NCBI RefSeq assembly: GCF_900106665.1
Contig: NZ_FNNA01000001.1
Span: forward strand, 124,001 to 188,000
Reading direction: 5' to 3'
Length of the DNA stretch: 64,000 bases
From: Paracoccus sanguinis
GTDB lineage: Bacteria; Pseudomonadota; Alphaproteobacteria; Rhodobacterales; Rhodobacteraceae
The notes below the pieces were generated by a model, which made no database searches, was not told where the DNA came from, and saw only the letters and a list, made by a program, of their open reading frames with translations. Made by a program: the position numbers and the translations under genes. Within the stretch, counting starts at the first letter, position 1, and the number at the start of each line of letters is the position of its first letter. Below are positions 17,177 through 26,811 of the stretch, piece by piece.

Positions 17177-17812
17177 TCAGAATGGCCGCACCACGTTGCC
17201 GGAATAGAAGAACGCCCCCATCCCGACGACGAAGAGCACATTGCCGGCGATGGCGTGGGCGACCCAGGCGGCCGGGAACCCGCGCTGCTGGTAGAGGCGG
17301 GCGAAGATCAGCCCGCCCACGAAGGTCATCACCGCCACGACCGCCGACCAGTACATGAGGTGGGCGAAGGAAAACACCGCCGCGTTCACCAGCCGGGCGC
17401 TGCGCGCGCTGCCCATCAGGGGGGCGTAGCGGTGGAAGTAGAGGGCGCGGAAGATCAGCTCCTGCGGCAGCGCCGAGAGCAGCGGGTAGAAGATCAGGAT
17501 GAACGGCACGAAGCGCAGCCACGCGCGCGAGGTGTTGATCTGGAACCCTGGATGGGTGGCTACCATGATCGCGTAGCCGGTCAGCCCCACGCCGAGGCTG
17601 AACAGCGCCATGCGGCCCCAGCGGATCCGGCGCCAGCCGCGGACGAGCTCGCGCCAGTCGAACTCTCCGGTCCACCAGATCAGCGCCAGCCCGGCGAGCG
17701 TGAAGCCGAAGAGCGCCGGGAACAGCCCGCGCGGCGGCAGGAACAGCGCCATCGCCAGCGGCGCGCCGATGAAGAGGACGAGGAACTCGGCCCAGCGTCC
17801 GGCGCGCTGCAT
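17177..17812 (-). CDS. CPBP-family intramembrane protease-like protein (ABI/Rce1 superfamily)
   Basis: 211 residues, about six membrane helices. The three family motifs are present: motif 1 as PQELIFRALYFHRY, motif 2 as FSFAHLMYW and motif 3 as HAIAGNVLF. Canonical motif 1 is EExxxR; here the first Glu is Gln (QELIFR), so either the catalytic arrangement differs or this is a variant subfamily. Start ATG 17810-17812 (MQRAGRW) was preferred because it lies 4 bases from the stop of the upstream GH25 gene, implying a two-gene operon. Confidence 0.82.
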   Translation of the reverse strand: MQRAGRWAEFLVLFIGAPLAMALFLPPRGLFPALFGFTLAGLALIWWTGEFDWRELVRGWRRIRWGRMALFSLGVGLTGYAIMVATHPGFQINTSRAWLRFVPFILIFYPLLSALPQELIFRALYFHRYAPLMGSARSARLVNAAVFSFAHLMYWSAVVAVMTFVGGLIFARLYQQRGFPAAWVAHAIAGNVLFVVGMGAFFYSGNVVRPF

Positions 17813-17816
17813 GGGA

Positions 17817-18644
17817 TCAGCGCTGCGACCGGGAGGCCACCCAGCGGTTCCACTGGGCGCGACTGCCGGCAAAGGCGTTCAGATCGACGTTGCCGCCGAA
17901 GCCCGGGGACGTCCCCGTGCCGGTGTACTGCCAGAAGGTCCAGCGCTGGCCGGGGTAGATCCGCGACGGGTGATCGGCGACCGAGCGCAGCCAGAACTCG
18001 GCCCTGACCTGCCCCAGTGCGTTGTCGTGGTAGAAGTCGACGGTGGTGTAGATGACCGGCCGCTGCCCGTAGTGATTGCCGACGATGGTCAAGAAGGTGT
18101 TGATCTCGCGGTGCACCTCGGCGGGGCTCGGGCGGAAGCGGCAGGTCCGCGACTGGTGGTTCCACTCGAGGTCCAGCACCGGCGGCAGCGCGCCGCGCTC
18201 ACGCGGGACGTTGGCGATGAACCACGCCGCCTGCTCGGCGCCCGAGCGGCAGAAGTAGTAGAAGTGATAGGCGCCGCGCGGGATGCCGGCCTGCCCGGCC
18301 CCGGCCCAGTAGGTGCGGAAGGCGGGGTCCGAGTGGTCGGCACCCTCGGTCGCCTTGATGAAGGCGAAGCTGATGCCGGCCCGGCGGGCGGTGTGCCAGT
18401 CCACGTTGCCCTGATAGCGCGAGACGTCGACGCCGTGGACCTGGTGGTTGTAGGGGTGGCCCGAGGTCCAGACATGGGGCGCGCTGTCGCCGAGCGCAGG
18501 CACCGCGCCGCCGACGAAGCCGCCCTGCACCGACTGGCCCGAGCCGATGCTCGCGTCCGTCACCACGTGGCGCGTGCTGCCGCCCCCGCAGCCTGCCAGC
18601 GCCGTCATCGCCGCCAGCGCGACCGCCTTGATCCAGAGTTTCAT
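17817..18644 (-). CDS. Glycoside hydrolase family 25 (lysozyme-like) lipoprotein
   Basis: 275 residues. The N-terminus is a lipoprotein signal: MKLW, hydrophobic core, then lipobox LAGC (Cys about residue 19), so it should be anchored in a membrane facing the periplasm. The GH25 barrel follows: GVDVSRYQGNVDW (catalytic Asp region), FAFIKATEG, YHFYYFC, PVLDLEW (second acidic pair), VIYTT and FWQYTG. Family members cut the beta-1,4 MurNAc-GlcNAc bond of peptidoglycan. Start set at MKLWIKAV because it begins the signal peptide. Upstream gene of a pair with the CPBP protein. Confidence 0.9.
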   Translation of the reverse strand: MKLWIKAVALAAMTALAGCGGGSTRHVVTDASIGSGQSVQGGFVGGAVPALGDSAPHVWTSGHPYNHQVHGVDVSRYQGNVDWHTARRAGISFAFIKATEGADHSDPAFRTYWAGAGQAGIPRGAYHFYYFCRSGAEQAAWFIANVPRERGALPPVLDLEWNHQSRTCRFRPSPAEVHREINTFLTIVGNHYGQRPVIYTTVDFYHDNALGQVRAEFWLRSVADHPSRIYPGQRWTFWQYTGTGTSPGFGGNVDLNAFAGSRAQWNRWVASRSQR

Positions 18645-18774
18645 GCGTCCCGCCTCGATCCCGTATTTCTTCTTTTGCCCGGGACTATTCCACAGGCCCG
18701 CGGCAAACGCCAAGCGGACCCGGCGGCGGCGGTCAGGCGGGGCCGTTCACGAAACCGTCAGCGGCCGCGTGGGG

Positions 18775-20154
18775 TCAGTTCATGTCGGGCACCATCTTGC
18801 CCGGGTTCATGATGTTGTTGGGGTCGAGCGCCCGCTTGATCGTGCCCATCACGGCCCAGGCGGGGCCGTGCTGCGCCTCCATCAGGCCGCGCTTCCCGAC
18901 CCCGATGCCGTGCTCGCCGCTGATCGTGCCGCCGACGGCGAGCGCGCGGTGCGCCATGCGCTCGGCCACGCCCTTGGCGATGGCGATCTCGGCCTGGTTG
19001 CCGGGCTCGAGCAGCATCAGCACGTGGAAGTTGCCGTCGCCGACGTGCCCCACCACATCCCCGATCAGCCCCGAGGCGTGCATGTCGGCCGCAGCCGCCG
19101 CCACCGCCGCCGGCAGCTCGGACATCGGCACGCAGATGTCGGTGCTGATCCCCGTGGCCCCGGGGCGCAGCTTCAGCGCCGCGTAATAGGAGGCATGGCG
19201 CGCCGCCCACAGCCGGTTGCGCTCTTCGAGGCTGGTGGCCCAGGCGAAGCCCGCGCCGTGATGCTCTTCGGCGATAGCGCCGAAGAGCTCGGCGTCGCGC
19301 TTGACCGCCTCGGGGGCGCCGTTGAACTCGACCATCAGATGCGGCTGCTCGGGGTAGTTCGAGCCGAGATGCAGGTTCACCGCCCGCATCCCGAGCGCGT
19401 CCATGAACTCGATCCGCGCCATCGGCACGCCCATCTGCATGGTCTGCGCGACGCAGGTCACCGCGTCCTCGAGCGTCGGGAAGGCGCAGACGGCGGCGGC
19501 CACGTCCTCGGGCTGGCCGTGCAGGCGCAGCGTCAGCTCGGTGATGATCCCGAGTGTGCCCTCGGACCCGACCAGCAGCGCGGTGAGGTCGTAGCCGGCC
19601 GAGGATTTCGCCGCCCGGCTGCCGGTGCGGATGATGGTGCCGTCGGCCAGCACCGCCTCGAGCCCCAGCACGTTCTGCCGCATGGTGCCGTAGCGGACCG
19701 CCGTGGTGCCGCTCGCGCGGGTCGAGGCCATGCCGCCGAGGCTGGCGTTGGCGCCGGGATCGACGGGGAACATGAGGCCGGTGGCGCGCAGTTCGGTGTT
19801 CAGCGCTTCGCGGGTGACGCCGGGCTGGACCACGGCCAGCAGGTCGGCGGGGCGGATGTCGAGCACCCGGTCCATCCGCATCATGTCGAGAACCAGCCCG
19901 CCGCGCACGGCGAGCGCGTGCCCCTCGAGCGAGGTGCCGGTGCCCCAGCCGATCACCGGCACGCCGTGGGCGTTGCAGATCTTGAGGACGGCGGAGACCT
20001 CTTCGGTCGTCAGCGGCCAGGCCACGGCATCGGGCGGCGGCGCGCTGTGGAACGTCTCGGACGCGCCATGCAGCGTGCGATCCGATTCGCCGGTGGACAG
20101 CCGGTCGCCAAGCACCGCGCGCAGTTCCGAGAGGATGTGATCGGCGATGGGCAT
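18775..20154 (-). CDS. dld: FAD-binding D-lactate dehydrogenase (cytochrome) / GlcD-like oxidase
   Basis: 459 residues. N-terminal FAD-binding PCMH fold (PVIGWGTGTSLEGHALA, VQPGVTREALN, FPVDPGANASLGGMAST, GYDLTALLVGSEGTLGIITE) and a C-terminal FAD-oxidase domain with VGHVGDGNFHVLML and SGEHGIGVGKRG plus the closing LDPNNIMNPGKM. This is the pattern of yeast-type D-lactate dehydrogenase and GlcD. Which 2-hydroxyacid is used cannot be told from sequence; no glcE/glcF follow, favouring single-subunit D-lactate dehydrogenase. Monocistronic, with no terminator recognised. Confidence 0.9.
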   Translation of the reverse strand: MPIADHILSELRAVLGDRLSTGESDRTLHGASETFHSAPPPDAVAWPLTTEEVSAVLKICNAHGVPVIGWGTGTSLEGHALAVRGGLVLDMMRMDRVLDIRPADLLAVVQPGVTREALNTELRATGLMFPVDPGANASLGGMASTRASGTTAVRYGTMRQNVLGLEAVLADGTIIRTGSRAAKSSAGYDLTALLVGSEGTLGIITELTLRLHGQPEDVAAAVCAFPTLEDAVTCVAQTMQMGVPMARIEFMDALGMRAVNLHLGSNYPEQPHLMVEFNGAPEAVKRDAELFGAIAEEHHGAGFAWATSLEERNRLWAARHASYYAALKLRPGATGISTDICVPMSELPAAVAAAAADMHASGLIGDVVGHVGDGNFHVLMLLEPGNQAEIAIAKGVAERMAHRALAVGGTISGEHGIGVGKRGLMEAQHGPAWAVMGTIKRALDPNNIMNPGKMVPDMN

Positions 20155-20305
20155 GGCTGGGGTCCTCGGGCTCGAGCGGCAGGGGGTGACGGCGCGCAGT
20201 CTTGCACCCGCGGGGCCCGAGCCTCAACCCCGGATGGCATACCAGATCGGGCTTCTTGCCGGCCCGATTACCCCTGCCCCGCTGCCGAAGCGCGGCGGCA
20301 GGCGG

Positions 20306-22114
20306 TCAGACCGTCAGATCGCCCAGCGGCGCCGTGGCTGCGGCCAGCCAGCCGCGCAAATCGGGGGGCAGCCGCGGCCCGCACTCGGCCGCGACGCGGG
20401 CGTGATAGGCGTCGAGCCAGGCGATCTCGGCCCGGCTCAGCATCCCCGGCTCGATCAGGCGCCGGTCGAGGGGCACCAGCGTCAGCGTCTCGAACCCCAG
20501 AAGGTCGCGCCCGTCCGGGCCGGTCGCCGGCTCGACCGCGATCAGGTTCTCGAGGCGGATGCCCCATTCCCCCTCGCGGTAATACCCCGGCTCGTTCGAG
20601 AAGATCATCCCCGGCTCGAGCGGCAGTTCGGACCGGCGCGAGATCCTGAGCGGCCCCTCATGGACGCAGAGCGCCGCGCCGACGCCGTGCCCGGTGCCGT
20701 GGTCGAAATCCATCCCCGCCTGCCACAGCGGCGCGCGGGCCACCGCCTCGATGTCGCGCCCGGCGAGGCCGCGCGGAAAGCGCAGCCGCGACAGGCCGAT
20801 CAGGCCCTGCAGGACGCGGGTATAGGCGTCGCGGGCGGCCTCGGGCGCAGGGCCGACGGCGATGGTGCGGGTGACGTCGGTGGTCCCCATCGGATACTGC
20901 CCGCCCGAATCGAGCAGCAGCAGCTCGCCCGCGCCCACGGTCCGGTTGCTCGCCTCGGTCACGCGATAGTGCACGATGGCGCCGTTCGGCCCGGCGCCGC
21001 TGATCGTGTCGAAGCTGATGTCGGTGGCCCCCGCCTCGCGGCGGAACCCTTCGAGCGCGCGGACCACGTCGATCTCGGAGAAGCGGCCGGGGGTCTGGGC
21101 GTCGATCCACGCGAGGATGCGGACCATCGCCACCGCGTCGGCGAGATGGGCGTCGCGCATCCCCTGCAACTCGGCCGCGGTCTTGCGCGCCTTGGGCAGC
21201 GCCACCGGGTCGCGGTCGCGCACCACGGTCGCGCCGGCCGCCGTCAGCGCCGCGGCGACCGCCACCGGCGCGCTTTCGGGGTCGATCCGCACCGCGCCCT
21301 TCAGGGCCGACAGCGCGGCGGCGAAATCCTCGGGCGGCGCGATGGCGACGGCGTTGCCCAAGGCTGCGCGCACGTCGGGCGTGAACTTCTCTGGCGCGGC
21401 GAACAGCTGCACGGCGCCGGTGTCGTCGATGATGGCGAAGCTCTGCACCACCGGGTTGCGGGGAATGTCGGCCCCGCGCAGGTTCAGCAGCCACGAGATG
21501 CTGTCGGGCAGCGTCAGTACCGCCGCCCCCTGCCCCGCGGCCTTCAGGTCAGCCGCCACCTGCGCCCGCCGCGCCTCGGCCGACGCTCCGGCCAGCGCCT
21601 CGGGGTGCAGGCGCGCCGTGCCCACGGGCGGGGCCGGGCGGTCGGTCCAGATCGCATCGACGGGGTTCTCGACAGGCATCAGCGTGACGCCGCTGCCGTC
21701 GAGCTTCGCGGTAAGCGCCTCGATCTCGGTCACGCCGTGCAGCCAGGGGTCGAACCCGACCACCCCGCCTTGGGGCAGCGCCGCGCGCAGCCAGTCGGCG
21801 GCGCCGGTCTCGGGCCAGTTCACCGGGGTCAGCACCGCCGGATCGGTCTCGGCCCGAACCTGCACCCGGTAGCGGCCGTCGATGAAGACGCCCGCGCGGT
21901 CGGCGGTCACGATCGCGAAGCCGGCGCTGCCGGAAAACCCGGTCAGCCAGCGCAGCCGCGCGTCGCAGTCGGCCACGTATTCGCCCTGATGCGCGTCGGC
22001 GCGCGGCACCAGCACCGCATCGATCCCGCGGTCGGCCATCCACGCCCGCAGCGCGGCGATGCGCGGGGCGGCGTCCGCGGGCGCGGCGCCCGACTCGAAG
22101 CTCTGCCAGCCCAT
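20306..22114 (-). CDS. pepP: Aminopeptidase P family protein (Xaa-Pro aminopeptidase, M24B)
   Basis: 602 residues, the three-domain long form with two N-terminal creatinase-like domains and a C-terminal pita-bread catalytic domain. The five metal ligands appear as LLLDSGGQY, TDVTRT, GTGHGVGAAL, FSNEPGYY and RLENL. It should remove N-terminal residues preceding proline in cytoplasmic peptides. It starts 11 bases after the stop of the patatin gene and is probably co-transcribed with it and cobT. Confidence 0.92.
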   Translation of the reverse strand: MGWQSFESGAAPADAAPRIAALRAWMADRGIDAVLVPRADAHQGEYVADCDARLRWLTGFSGSAGFAIVTADRAGVFIDGRYRVQVRAETDPAVLTPVNWPETGAADWLRAALPQGGVVGFDPWLHGVTEIEALTAKLDGSGVTLMPVENPVDAIWTDRPAPPVGTARLHPEALAGASAEARRAQVAADLKAAGQGAAVLTLPDSISWLLNLRGADIPRNPVVQSFAIIDDTGAVQLFAAPEKFTPDVRAALGNAVAIAPPEDFAAALSALKGAVRIDPESAPVAVAAALTAAGATVVRDRDPVALPKARKTAAELQGMRDAHLADAVAMVRILAWIDAQTPGRFSEIDVVRALEGFRREAGATDISFDTISGAGPNGAIVHYRVTEASNRTVGAGELLLLDSGGQYPMGTTDVTRTIAVGPAPEAARDAYTRVLQGLIGLSRLRFPRGLAGRDIEAVARAPLWQAGMDFDHGTGHGVGAALCVHEGPLRISRRSELPLEPGMIFSNEPGYYREGEWGIRLENLIAVEPATGPDGRDLLGFETLTLVPLDRRLIEPGMLSRAEIAWLDAYHARVAAECGPRLPPDLRGWLAAATAPLGDLTV

Positions 22115-22125
22115 GCCCGGCCCCC

Positions 22126-23319
22126 TCAGTTCGACGCCGCCGGACCCAGCAGCGGCGCCGGGTCCGAGGCCCAGCCGTGCCGCGATTGCCCGGTGGCGAG
22201 CCCGGCCCGATAGACGGTGTTCATGTAGACCGGATCGAACGGCAGCCCCTGCGGCAACCGCAGTGCCGGCGGCACCGCGGTCACGTGGAAGTCGAAGCCG
22301 TCGCGCCGGGCCAGCCGCTCCATCTCGGTGATGTCGACCAGCGACTGCGCCTTGATCATCGTGCTGAGGCTGCGCCCGGCGATGGCCAGCGCGTTCTGCG
22401 CCACCGTCTCCGGCTCAGGCGAGAGCTTCGAGTTCCGCACCACCCACATCCGCCGCGGCCCGCGGCGCGGCGGCAGCGTGACCTCGGGCGGATAGGCGAA
22501 GACCCCGCGGGTCACGCCGCCGTCCACGTGCATCTCCTGGAAGCGGTGGCCTTCGGCGACGACGTCGATGGCGACCGGCGGGAAGGCCGCTGGGATCGAG
22601 GCCGAGGCGAGCAGGATGGCGCGGATCAGGTCGACCCGGTCGGGCTGGCCCGAGGCCGCGATGCGGCCGATGTCCCAGATCACCTGCCGCTGGGCGTCGA
22701 GGTTGGTGGTGCCGATCAGCAGCATCCGCCCTTTGCGCCGCTCGGCCGCGATCTCGTCCACCATCGTCGGGGTGACGATGGCGGCGATGCGTTCGCGCAA
22801 GGGCGAGCTGTCGCCGACCGACGGCGCCCCGGTCAGCACCTGCAGCGGTTTCAGCAGCACCACGTCCGAGCGCCGGGTCTGGGTGTAGGACCGCTTGAGC
22901 TCGTTGTCGTACCGCGGTCCGAGGAACGCGAGCGGCGCGATCAGCGCCCCGGTCGAGACGCCGGTGACCATGTCGAACTCGGGCCGGTCGCCGCGCTGGG
23001 TCCAGCCGATCAGCAGCCCGGCGCCGAACGCCCCGCCGTCGCCGCCGCCCGACAGCGCGAGGATGTCCACCGCGTCGGTGCCGCGTAGCCGCGCGAGCGC
23101 CGCCGTGCCCAGCGAATCGGTCTGCGCGTCGCTGGGGCCGATGACGTTGCCATAGGCACGGATGCGGCCGTAGCCGGGCGGCTCGGCCGTGAGCGTCACG
23201 GATGCGGGCACCGCGGGCAGGTGGCGCACCGGCCCGAGGTCGCAGGCGGCGGTCGAGAGTGCCGCAGCCAGCAGCACGAGTGTGCGGGCGCCCCGGCCCG
23301 CGCGGTTCGCTGTCGTCAT
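22126..23319 (-). CDS. Patatin-like phospholipase lipoprotein
   Basis: 397 residues from MTTANRAGRG. A signal peptide ends in lipobox STAAC (Cys about residue 26), so the protein should be lipid-anchored. The patatin fold shows the oxyanion loop LSGGGDGGAFGAG, the nucleophile elbow GVSTG and the catalytic Asp in HVDGG, so the Ser-Asp dyad is complete. It should hydrolyse acyl esters of lipids. The ATG at 23317-23319 was chosen as it directly opens the signal peptide; a longer start exists 12 codons upstream. It lies 38 bases downstream of cobT. Confidence 0.87.
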   Translation of the reverse strand: MTTANRAGRGARTLVLLAAALSTAACDLGPVRHLPAVPASVTLTAEPPGYGRIRAYGNVIGPSDAQTDSLGTAALARLRGTDAVDILALSGGGDGGAFGAGLLIGWTQRGDRPEFDMVTGVSTGALIAPLAFLGPRYDNELKRSYTQTRRSDVVLLKPLQVLTGAPSVGDSSPLRERIAAIVTPTMVDEIAAERRKGRMLLIGTTNLDAQRQVIWDIGRIAASGQPDRVDLIRAILLASASIPAAFPPVAIDVVAEGHRFQEMHVDGGVTRGVFAYPPEVTLPPRRGPRRMWVVRNSKLSPEPETVAQNALAIAGRSLSTMIKAQSLVDITEMERLARRDGFDFHVTAVPPALRLPQGLPFDPVYMNTVYRAGLATGQSRHGWASDPAPLLGPAASN

Positions 23320-23357
23320 CCGGTCCCGGCCCCTGCCTCTCATGCCCATCTTCACCC

Positions 23358-25220
23358 TCAGCGCCGCGCGCTGCCGGCCAGCGCCCGCGCGCGTTTCCGC
23401 GGATCGCTTTCGAACAGCGCGGCGAGCTGTTCGGTGATCGCCCCCGCGAGCTGCTCGGCGTCGGTGATCGTCACCGCGCGCTGGTAGTAGCGGGTCACGT
23501 CATGGCCGATGCCGATGGCGATCAGCTCGACCTGGCGGCGCTTTTCCACCATCGCGATCACGTCGCGCAGGTGCTTTTCCAGGTAGTTCGCCGGGTTCAC
23601 CGACAGCGTGGAATCATCGACCGGCGCCCCGTCCGAGATCACCATCAGGATCTTGCGCGCCTCGGTCCGCCGCACCATCCGGCGGTGCGCCCATTCCAGC
23701 GCCTCGCCGTCGATGTTCTCCTTCAGGAGTCCCTCTTTCATCATCAGCCCGAGGTTGGGGCGCACCCGCCGCCACGGCGCGTCGGCGGATTTGTAGATGA
23801 TGTGGCGCAGGTCGTTGAGCCGCCCCGGCGTGGCCGGGCGCCCGGCCTTGAGCCACGCCTCGCGGCTCTGCCCGCCCTTCCAGGCGCGGGTGGTGAAGCC
23901 GAGGATATCGACCTTGACCTGGCTGCGTTCGAGCGTGCGGGCCAGCACGTCAGCGCAGACCGCCGCGATCGAGATCGGCCGGCCGCGCATCGAGCCCGAG
24001 TTGTCGATCAGCAGCGTCACCACCGTGTCGCGGAACTCGGTGTCCTTCTCGACCTTGAAGCTGAGCGGCGTCGTCGGGTTCGCCACCACGCGCGCAAGGC
24101 GGCCGGCGTCGAGCACCCCTTCTTCCTTGTCGAACTCCCAGCTGCGGTTCTGCTGCGCCTGCAGGCGGCGCTGCAGCTTGTTGGCCAGCCGCGAGACCGC
24201 GCCCTTCAGCGGTTCGAGCTGCTTGTCGAGATAGGCCCGCAGCCGCTCGAGCTCGGCCGGCTCGGCCAGATCCTCGGCCCGGATCTCCTCGTCGAAGGTC
24301 TGGGTGAAGACCTTGTAGTCGGTCGAGGCCTCGCTGACCGGCGGCGGCAGCTCGGGCGGCATCTCGCTGTCCGGCATCTCGGCGTCTTCGACCAGCTCCT
24401 CCTCGGACTGGTCGTCGAGGCTGACCTGCGCCTGGCGCTCGTCCTCGGTCCGCTCCTGGCTGCGCTCGGGGCTGGCCTCGGCGTCGTCGCCCTCCTGCTC
24501 CTCGCGGGACTGGTTGTCGCCCGATTCGGGATCGGGCTCGGCGTTCTCGTCGGCCTCGTCCTGCTGCGGCTCGTCGGGGTCGTCGCCCAGCTGGTCGCCG
24601 TAGCCGAGTTCCGCGATCATCCGCCGGGCGAGCCGCGCGAAGGCCGCCTGATCGGCGAGCGCCGCGTTGACGTCGGCGAGCGCGCCGCCCGCCTGCTGCT
24701 CGACGAACGGGCGCCACAGGTCGGCGACGTGCTGGGCCGCGGGCGGCAGCGCCCGCCCCGTCGCGGTCTGCCGGACCAGATAGCCGGCCGCGGCGGCCAG
24801 CGGCGCGTCGGCGGCGGCGCGGATCTGGCCGTAGCCCTTGCGCTCGGCCTCGGCCCCGAGCCGCGCGTCGATGTTCGACAGCGCCCCGGGCATGTCGCGG
24901 GCCCCCAGCGCCTCGCAGCGCGCGGTCTCCATCGCCTCGTAGAGCTCGCGCGCCATCGGCCCCGCGGGGGCGTAGCGGGCGTGGGTGGCGTCGTCGTGGT
25001 GGCGCAGCCGCATGGCGAGCGCATCGGCGGTGCCGCGGGCGAGCAGGATCTCCTCGCGCGTCATCCGGCGGCTGACCTGCGGCAGGCGCATGGTGTCGCC
25101 CGCGACGCCCGAGGGGTCGGCGGTGTAGGTGACGTTCAGCTCACGCTCGTCGGCCAGCGCGCGGGTGGCCTCGGCCAGCGCCTTCTTGAACGGATCGGCG
25201 GGGTTGTCGGCGGGTTTCAT
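23358..25220 (-). CDS. cobT: Cobaltochelatase subunit CobT
   Basis: 620 residues. N-terminal helical region, a very acidic linker rich in Asp/Glu/Gln (about 210-300), and a C-terminal von Willebrand A domain with the MIDAS motif [13 protein letters not shown]. CobT works with the AAA+ CobS and the large CobN to insert cobalt into hydrogenobyrinate a,c-diamide in oxygen-dependent B12 synthesis. The start is [11 protein letters not shown]; the longer reading frame upstream is intergenic. cobS lies 1.6 kb upstream on the same strand, with a transglutaminase gene and an opposing gene in between. Confidence 0.95.
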   Translation of the reverse strand: MKPADNPADPFKKALAEATRALADERELNVTYTADPSGVAGDTMRLPQVSRRMTREEILLARGTADALAMRLRHHDDATHARYAPAGPMARELYEAMETARCEALGARDMPGALSNIDARLGAEAERKGYGQIRAAADAPLAAAAGYLVRQTATGRALPPAAQHVADLWRPFVEQQAGGALADVNAALADQAAFARLARRMIAELGYGDQLGDDPDEPQQDEADENAEPDPESGDNQSREEQEGDDAEASPERSQERTEDERQAQVSLDDQSEEELVEDAEMPDSEMPPELPPPVSEASTDYKVFTQTFDEEIRAEDLAEPAELERLRAYLDKQLEPLKGAVSRLANKLQRRLQAQQNRSWEFDKEEGVLDAGRLARVVANPTTPLSFKVEKDTEFRDTVVTLLIDNSGSMRGRPISIAAVCADVLARTLERSQVKVDILGFTTRAWKGGQSREAWLKAGRPATPGRLNDLRHIIYKSADAPWRRVRPNLGLMMKEGLLKENIDGEALEWAHRRMVRRTEARKILMVISDGAPVDDSTLSVNPANYLEKHLRDVIAMVEKRRQVELIAIGIGHDVTRYYQRAVTITDAEQLAGAITEQLAALFESDPRKRARALAGSARR

Positions 25221-25280
25221 GGGGGTGTTGTAGGCCGTTCCGGGGCGGCTGTCCATACGGCGCGGCGGGCCGCGACGCGC

Positions 25281-25330
25281 CGGACCGGGGGCGCTGCCCC
25301 GGACCCCGCGGTATTTCCGCCGGAAAGAAA
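25281..25330. repeat. Intergenic palindromic element ending in TATTT
   Basis: CCGGGG (25285-25290) pairs with CCCCGG (25297-25302) around GCGCTG, followed by ACCCCGCGGTATTTCCGCC. From memory, near-identical elements recur in intergenic regions of many Rhodobacterales genomes; only this copy of the form is in the window. It separates cobT from a divergent small gene. Confidence 0.5.
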
Positions 25331-25383
25331 CGATGCCGCACCGGGCGACGTTGGGGCGCGACGCCCGACCCGGAGGACCGCCC

Positions 25384-25923
25384 ATGCGCCGCGCCGCTTT
25401 CTGCCTTCTGCTCACCACCCTTGCGCCGCTGCCGGCGCTGGCGGCGGACGCCTGCCGGGCGGAGTATCAGCGGGGCTTCACCGAGGGGGTGGCGGCGGTC
25501 AACGCGCAGTTGGGCGCCGTGACCGCGCAGATGCAGCGCGACGTGCAGGCGCAGGTGAATGCCCAGCTCGCGGCGCTGGACGCGCAGCGCAACGCGGAAC
25601 TCGAGGCCCGTCTGGCCGCGGCGCAGGGCGAGGCGCTGGCGGCGCAGGGGCCGGTGCAGGCCCGTGGCGCGGGCGGGGTGGCGGTGATGCCCGCGATGCC
25701 GAGCTTGCCGCCGCTGGTGCGCGCGCCAGGGGGCGGGATCGCGCCCGCGCGGCCGGACGGCACGTTGCCGGGCGCTGCGGCGACCGCGGACATGGCGGCG
25801 CGCGGCGCGGCGGGGCTGCCAGACGATCCGGCGGCGCTGCCGGCCGGGACGACGATCACCATCTCGGACCCGCAGGCGCTGCCGCCCGAGCTTTACCGCG
25901 CGCTGGTCGACTTCACCCGCTGA
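25384..25923 (+). CDS. Secreted protein of unknown function with coiled coil
   Basis: 179 residues starting at [24 protein letters not shown], a clear Sec signal peptide cut after ALA. The mature part has one Cys near its N-terminus, a helical Gln/Ala-rich stretch (about 35-95) likely to form a coiled coil, then a Pro/Gly/Ala linker and a conserved-looking C-terminus ([18 protein letters not shown]). No known domain was recognised. An ATG 17 codons upstream was rejected because it precedes the signal peptide. Its 3' end overlaps the convergent transglutaminase gene by 11 bases. Confidence 0.7.
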   Translation: MRRAAFCLLLTTLAPLPALAADACRAEYQRGFTEGVAAVNAQLGAVTAQMQRDVQAQVNAQLAALDAQRNAELEARLAAAQGEALAAQGPVQARGAGGVAVMPAMPSLPPLVRAPGGGIAPARPDGTLPGAAATADMAARGAAGLPDDPAALPAGTTITISDPQALPPELYRALVDFTR

Positions 25924-26695
25924 TCTCGCTGACCGCGACGCTCTGGCGCTGCATGGTGGCGTTGGTCATCGTGGTCAGGAACGCCACGTCGAGCGCGTCG
26001 CGGCCGACCGCGATCAGCGCCATCTGGTCGGCGTGGGCCATCCCCGTCGCGTCGATCAGGTGCCATGCGCCGTCCAGATAGACCTCGGTCACCGCGTGGA
26101 AGTCGGGCGGCGTCACGCCGGGCGCGAAGACGCTGGCGATGCGCGCCGGCACCTGGGCCGCGCGGCACAGCGTGATCATCAGATGGGCGTAGTCGCGGCA
26201 GACCCCCTGCCGGTCGATGAAGCTGTCGATGGCGGTGGTGTCGATGGTGCTCGACCCGCTGACATAGGTCAGGTGGCCGGCGATCCAGTCGCGGATCGCC
26301 GCGACCCGCGCACCCCCGGTCAGCCCGCCGAACTGCTGGCCCGCGAAGGTCACGAAGCGGTCCGAGGGGCAGTAGCGCGAGGGCAGCAGATAGCGCAGCG
26401 CGTCGCCCGGCAGCTGGTCGAACGGCACGTCCGAGAGCGCCGCGAAGTCCGGGCGCGGCCGCGTCACCTCGACCTCGGCGCGGTAGCTGCAGGTCAGGTG
26501 GTCGGCGGCGCGCACGACGATCTTCTCGCCAATCCCCTCTTCGCCGGGGACGCGGGCGAAATGCTCGAGCGGGCCGAGGTCGATGTGGGCCTGCACGATC
26601 TCTTGCCCCAGCGCGCCGGCGGCCTCGATCGACAGGATGGCGGGGCCGGGCGCGCTCAGCGCGTAGTCGAGCGCGACGTCGATCGAAAGGCGCAT
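25913..26695 (-). CDS. Transglutaminase-like cysteine protein
   Basis: 260 residues. The N-terminal beta domain is the bacterial transglutaminase N-region; the core has the catalytic triad as Cys in RQGVCRDYAHL, His in DFHAVTEVYL and Asp in LIDATG. No signal peptide, so it is cytoplasmic. Relatives act as peptidases, amidases or crosslinkers; the substrate is not predictable. It lies between cobS and cobT on their strand, but nothing else ties it to B12 synthesis. Confidence 0.87.
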   Translation of the reverse strand: MRLSIDVALDYALSAPGPAILSIEAAGALGQEIVQAHIDLGPLEHFARVPGEEGIGEKIVVRAADHLTCSYRAEVEVTRPRPDFAALSDVPFDQLPGDALRYLLPSRYCPSDRFVTFAGQQFGGLTGGARVAAIRDWIAGHLTYVSGSSTIDTTAIDSFIDRQGVCRDYAHLMITLCRAAQVPARIASVFAPGVTPPDFHAVTEVYLDGAWHLIDATGMAHADQMALIAVGRDALDVAFLTTMTNATMQRQSVAVSEISG

Positions 26696-26811
26696 GGCAG
26701 GTCCTGCTGAGGCTGGGGCGTGGCCGCCATCCCTACGCGGCGCCCTCGCCCCGGCAAGGGGGCGGGGCGCGCGACGTGGCGACGGATCGGGACGGTGGGG
26801 GCCGGCTGCGC

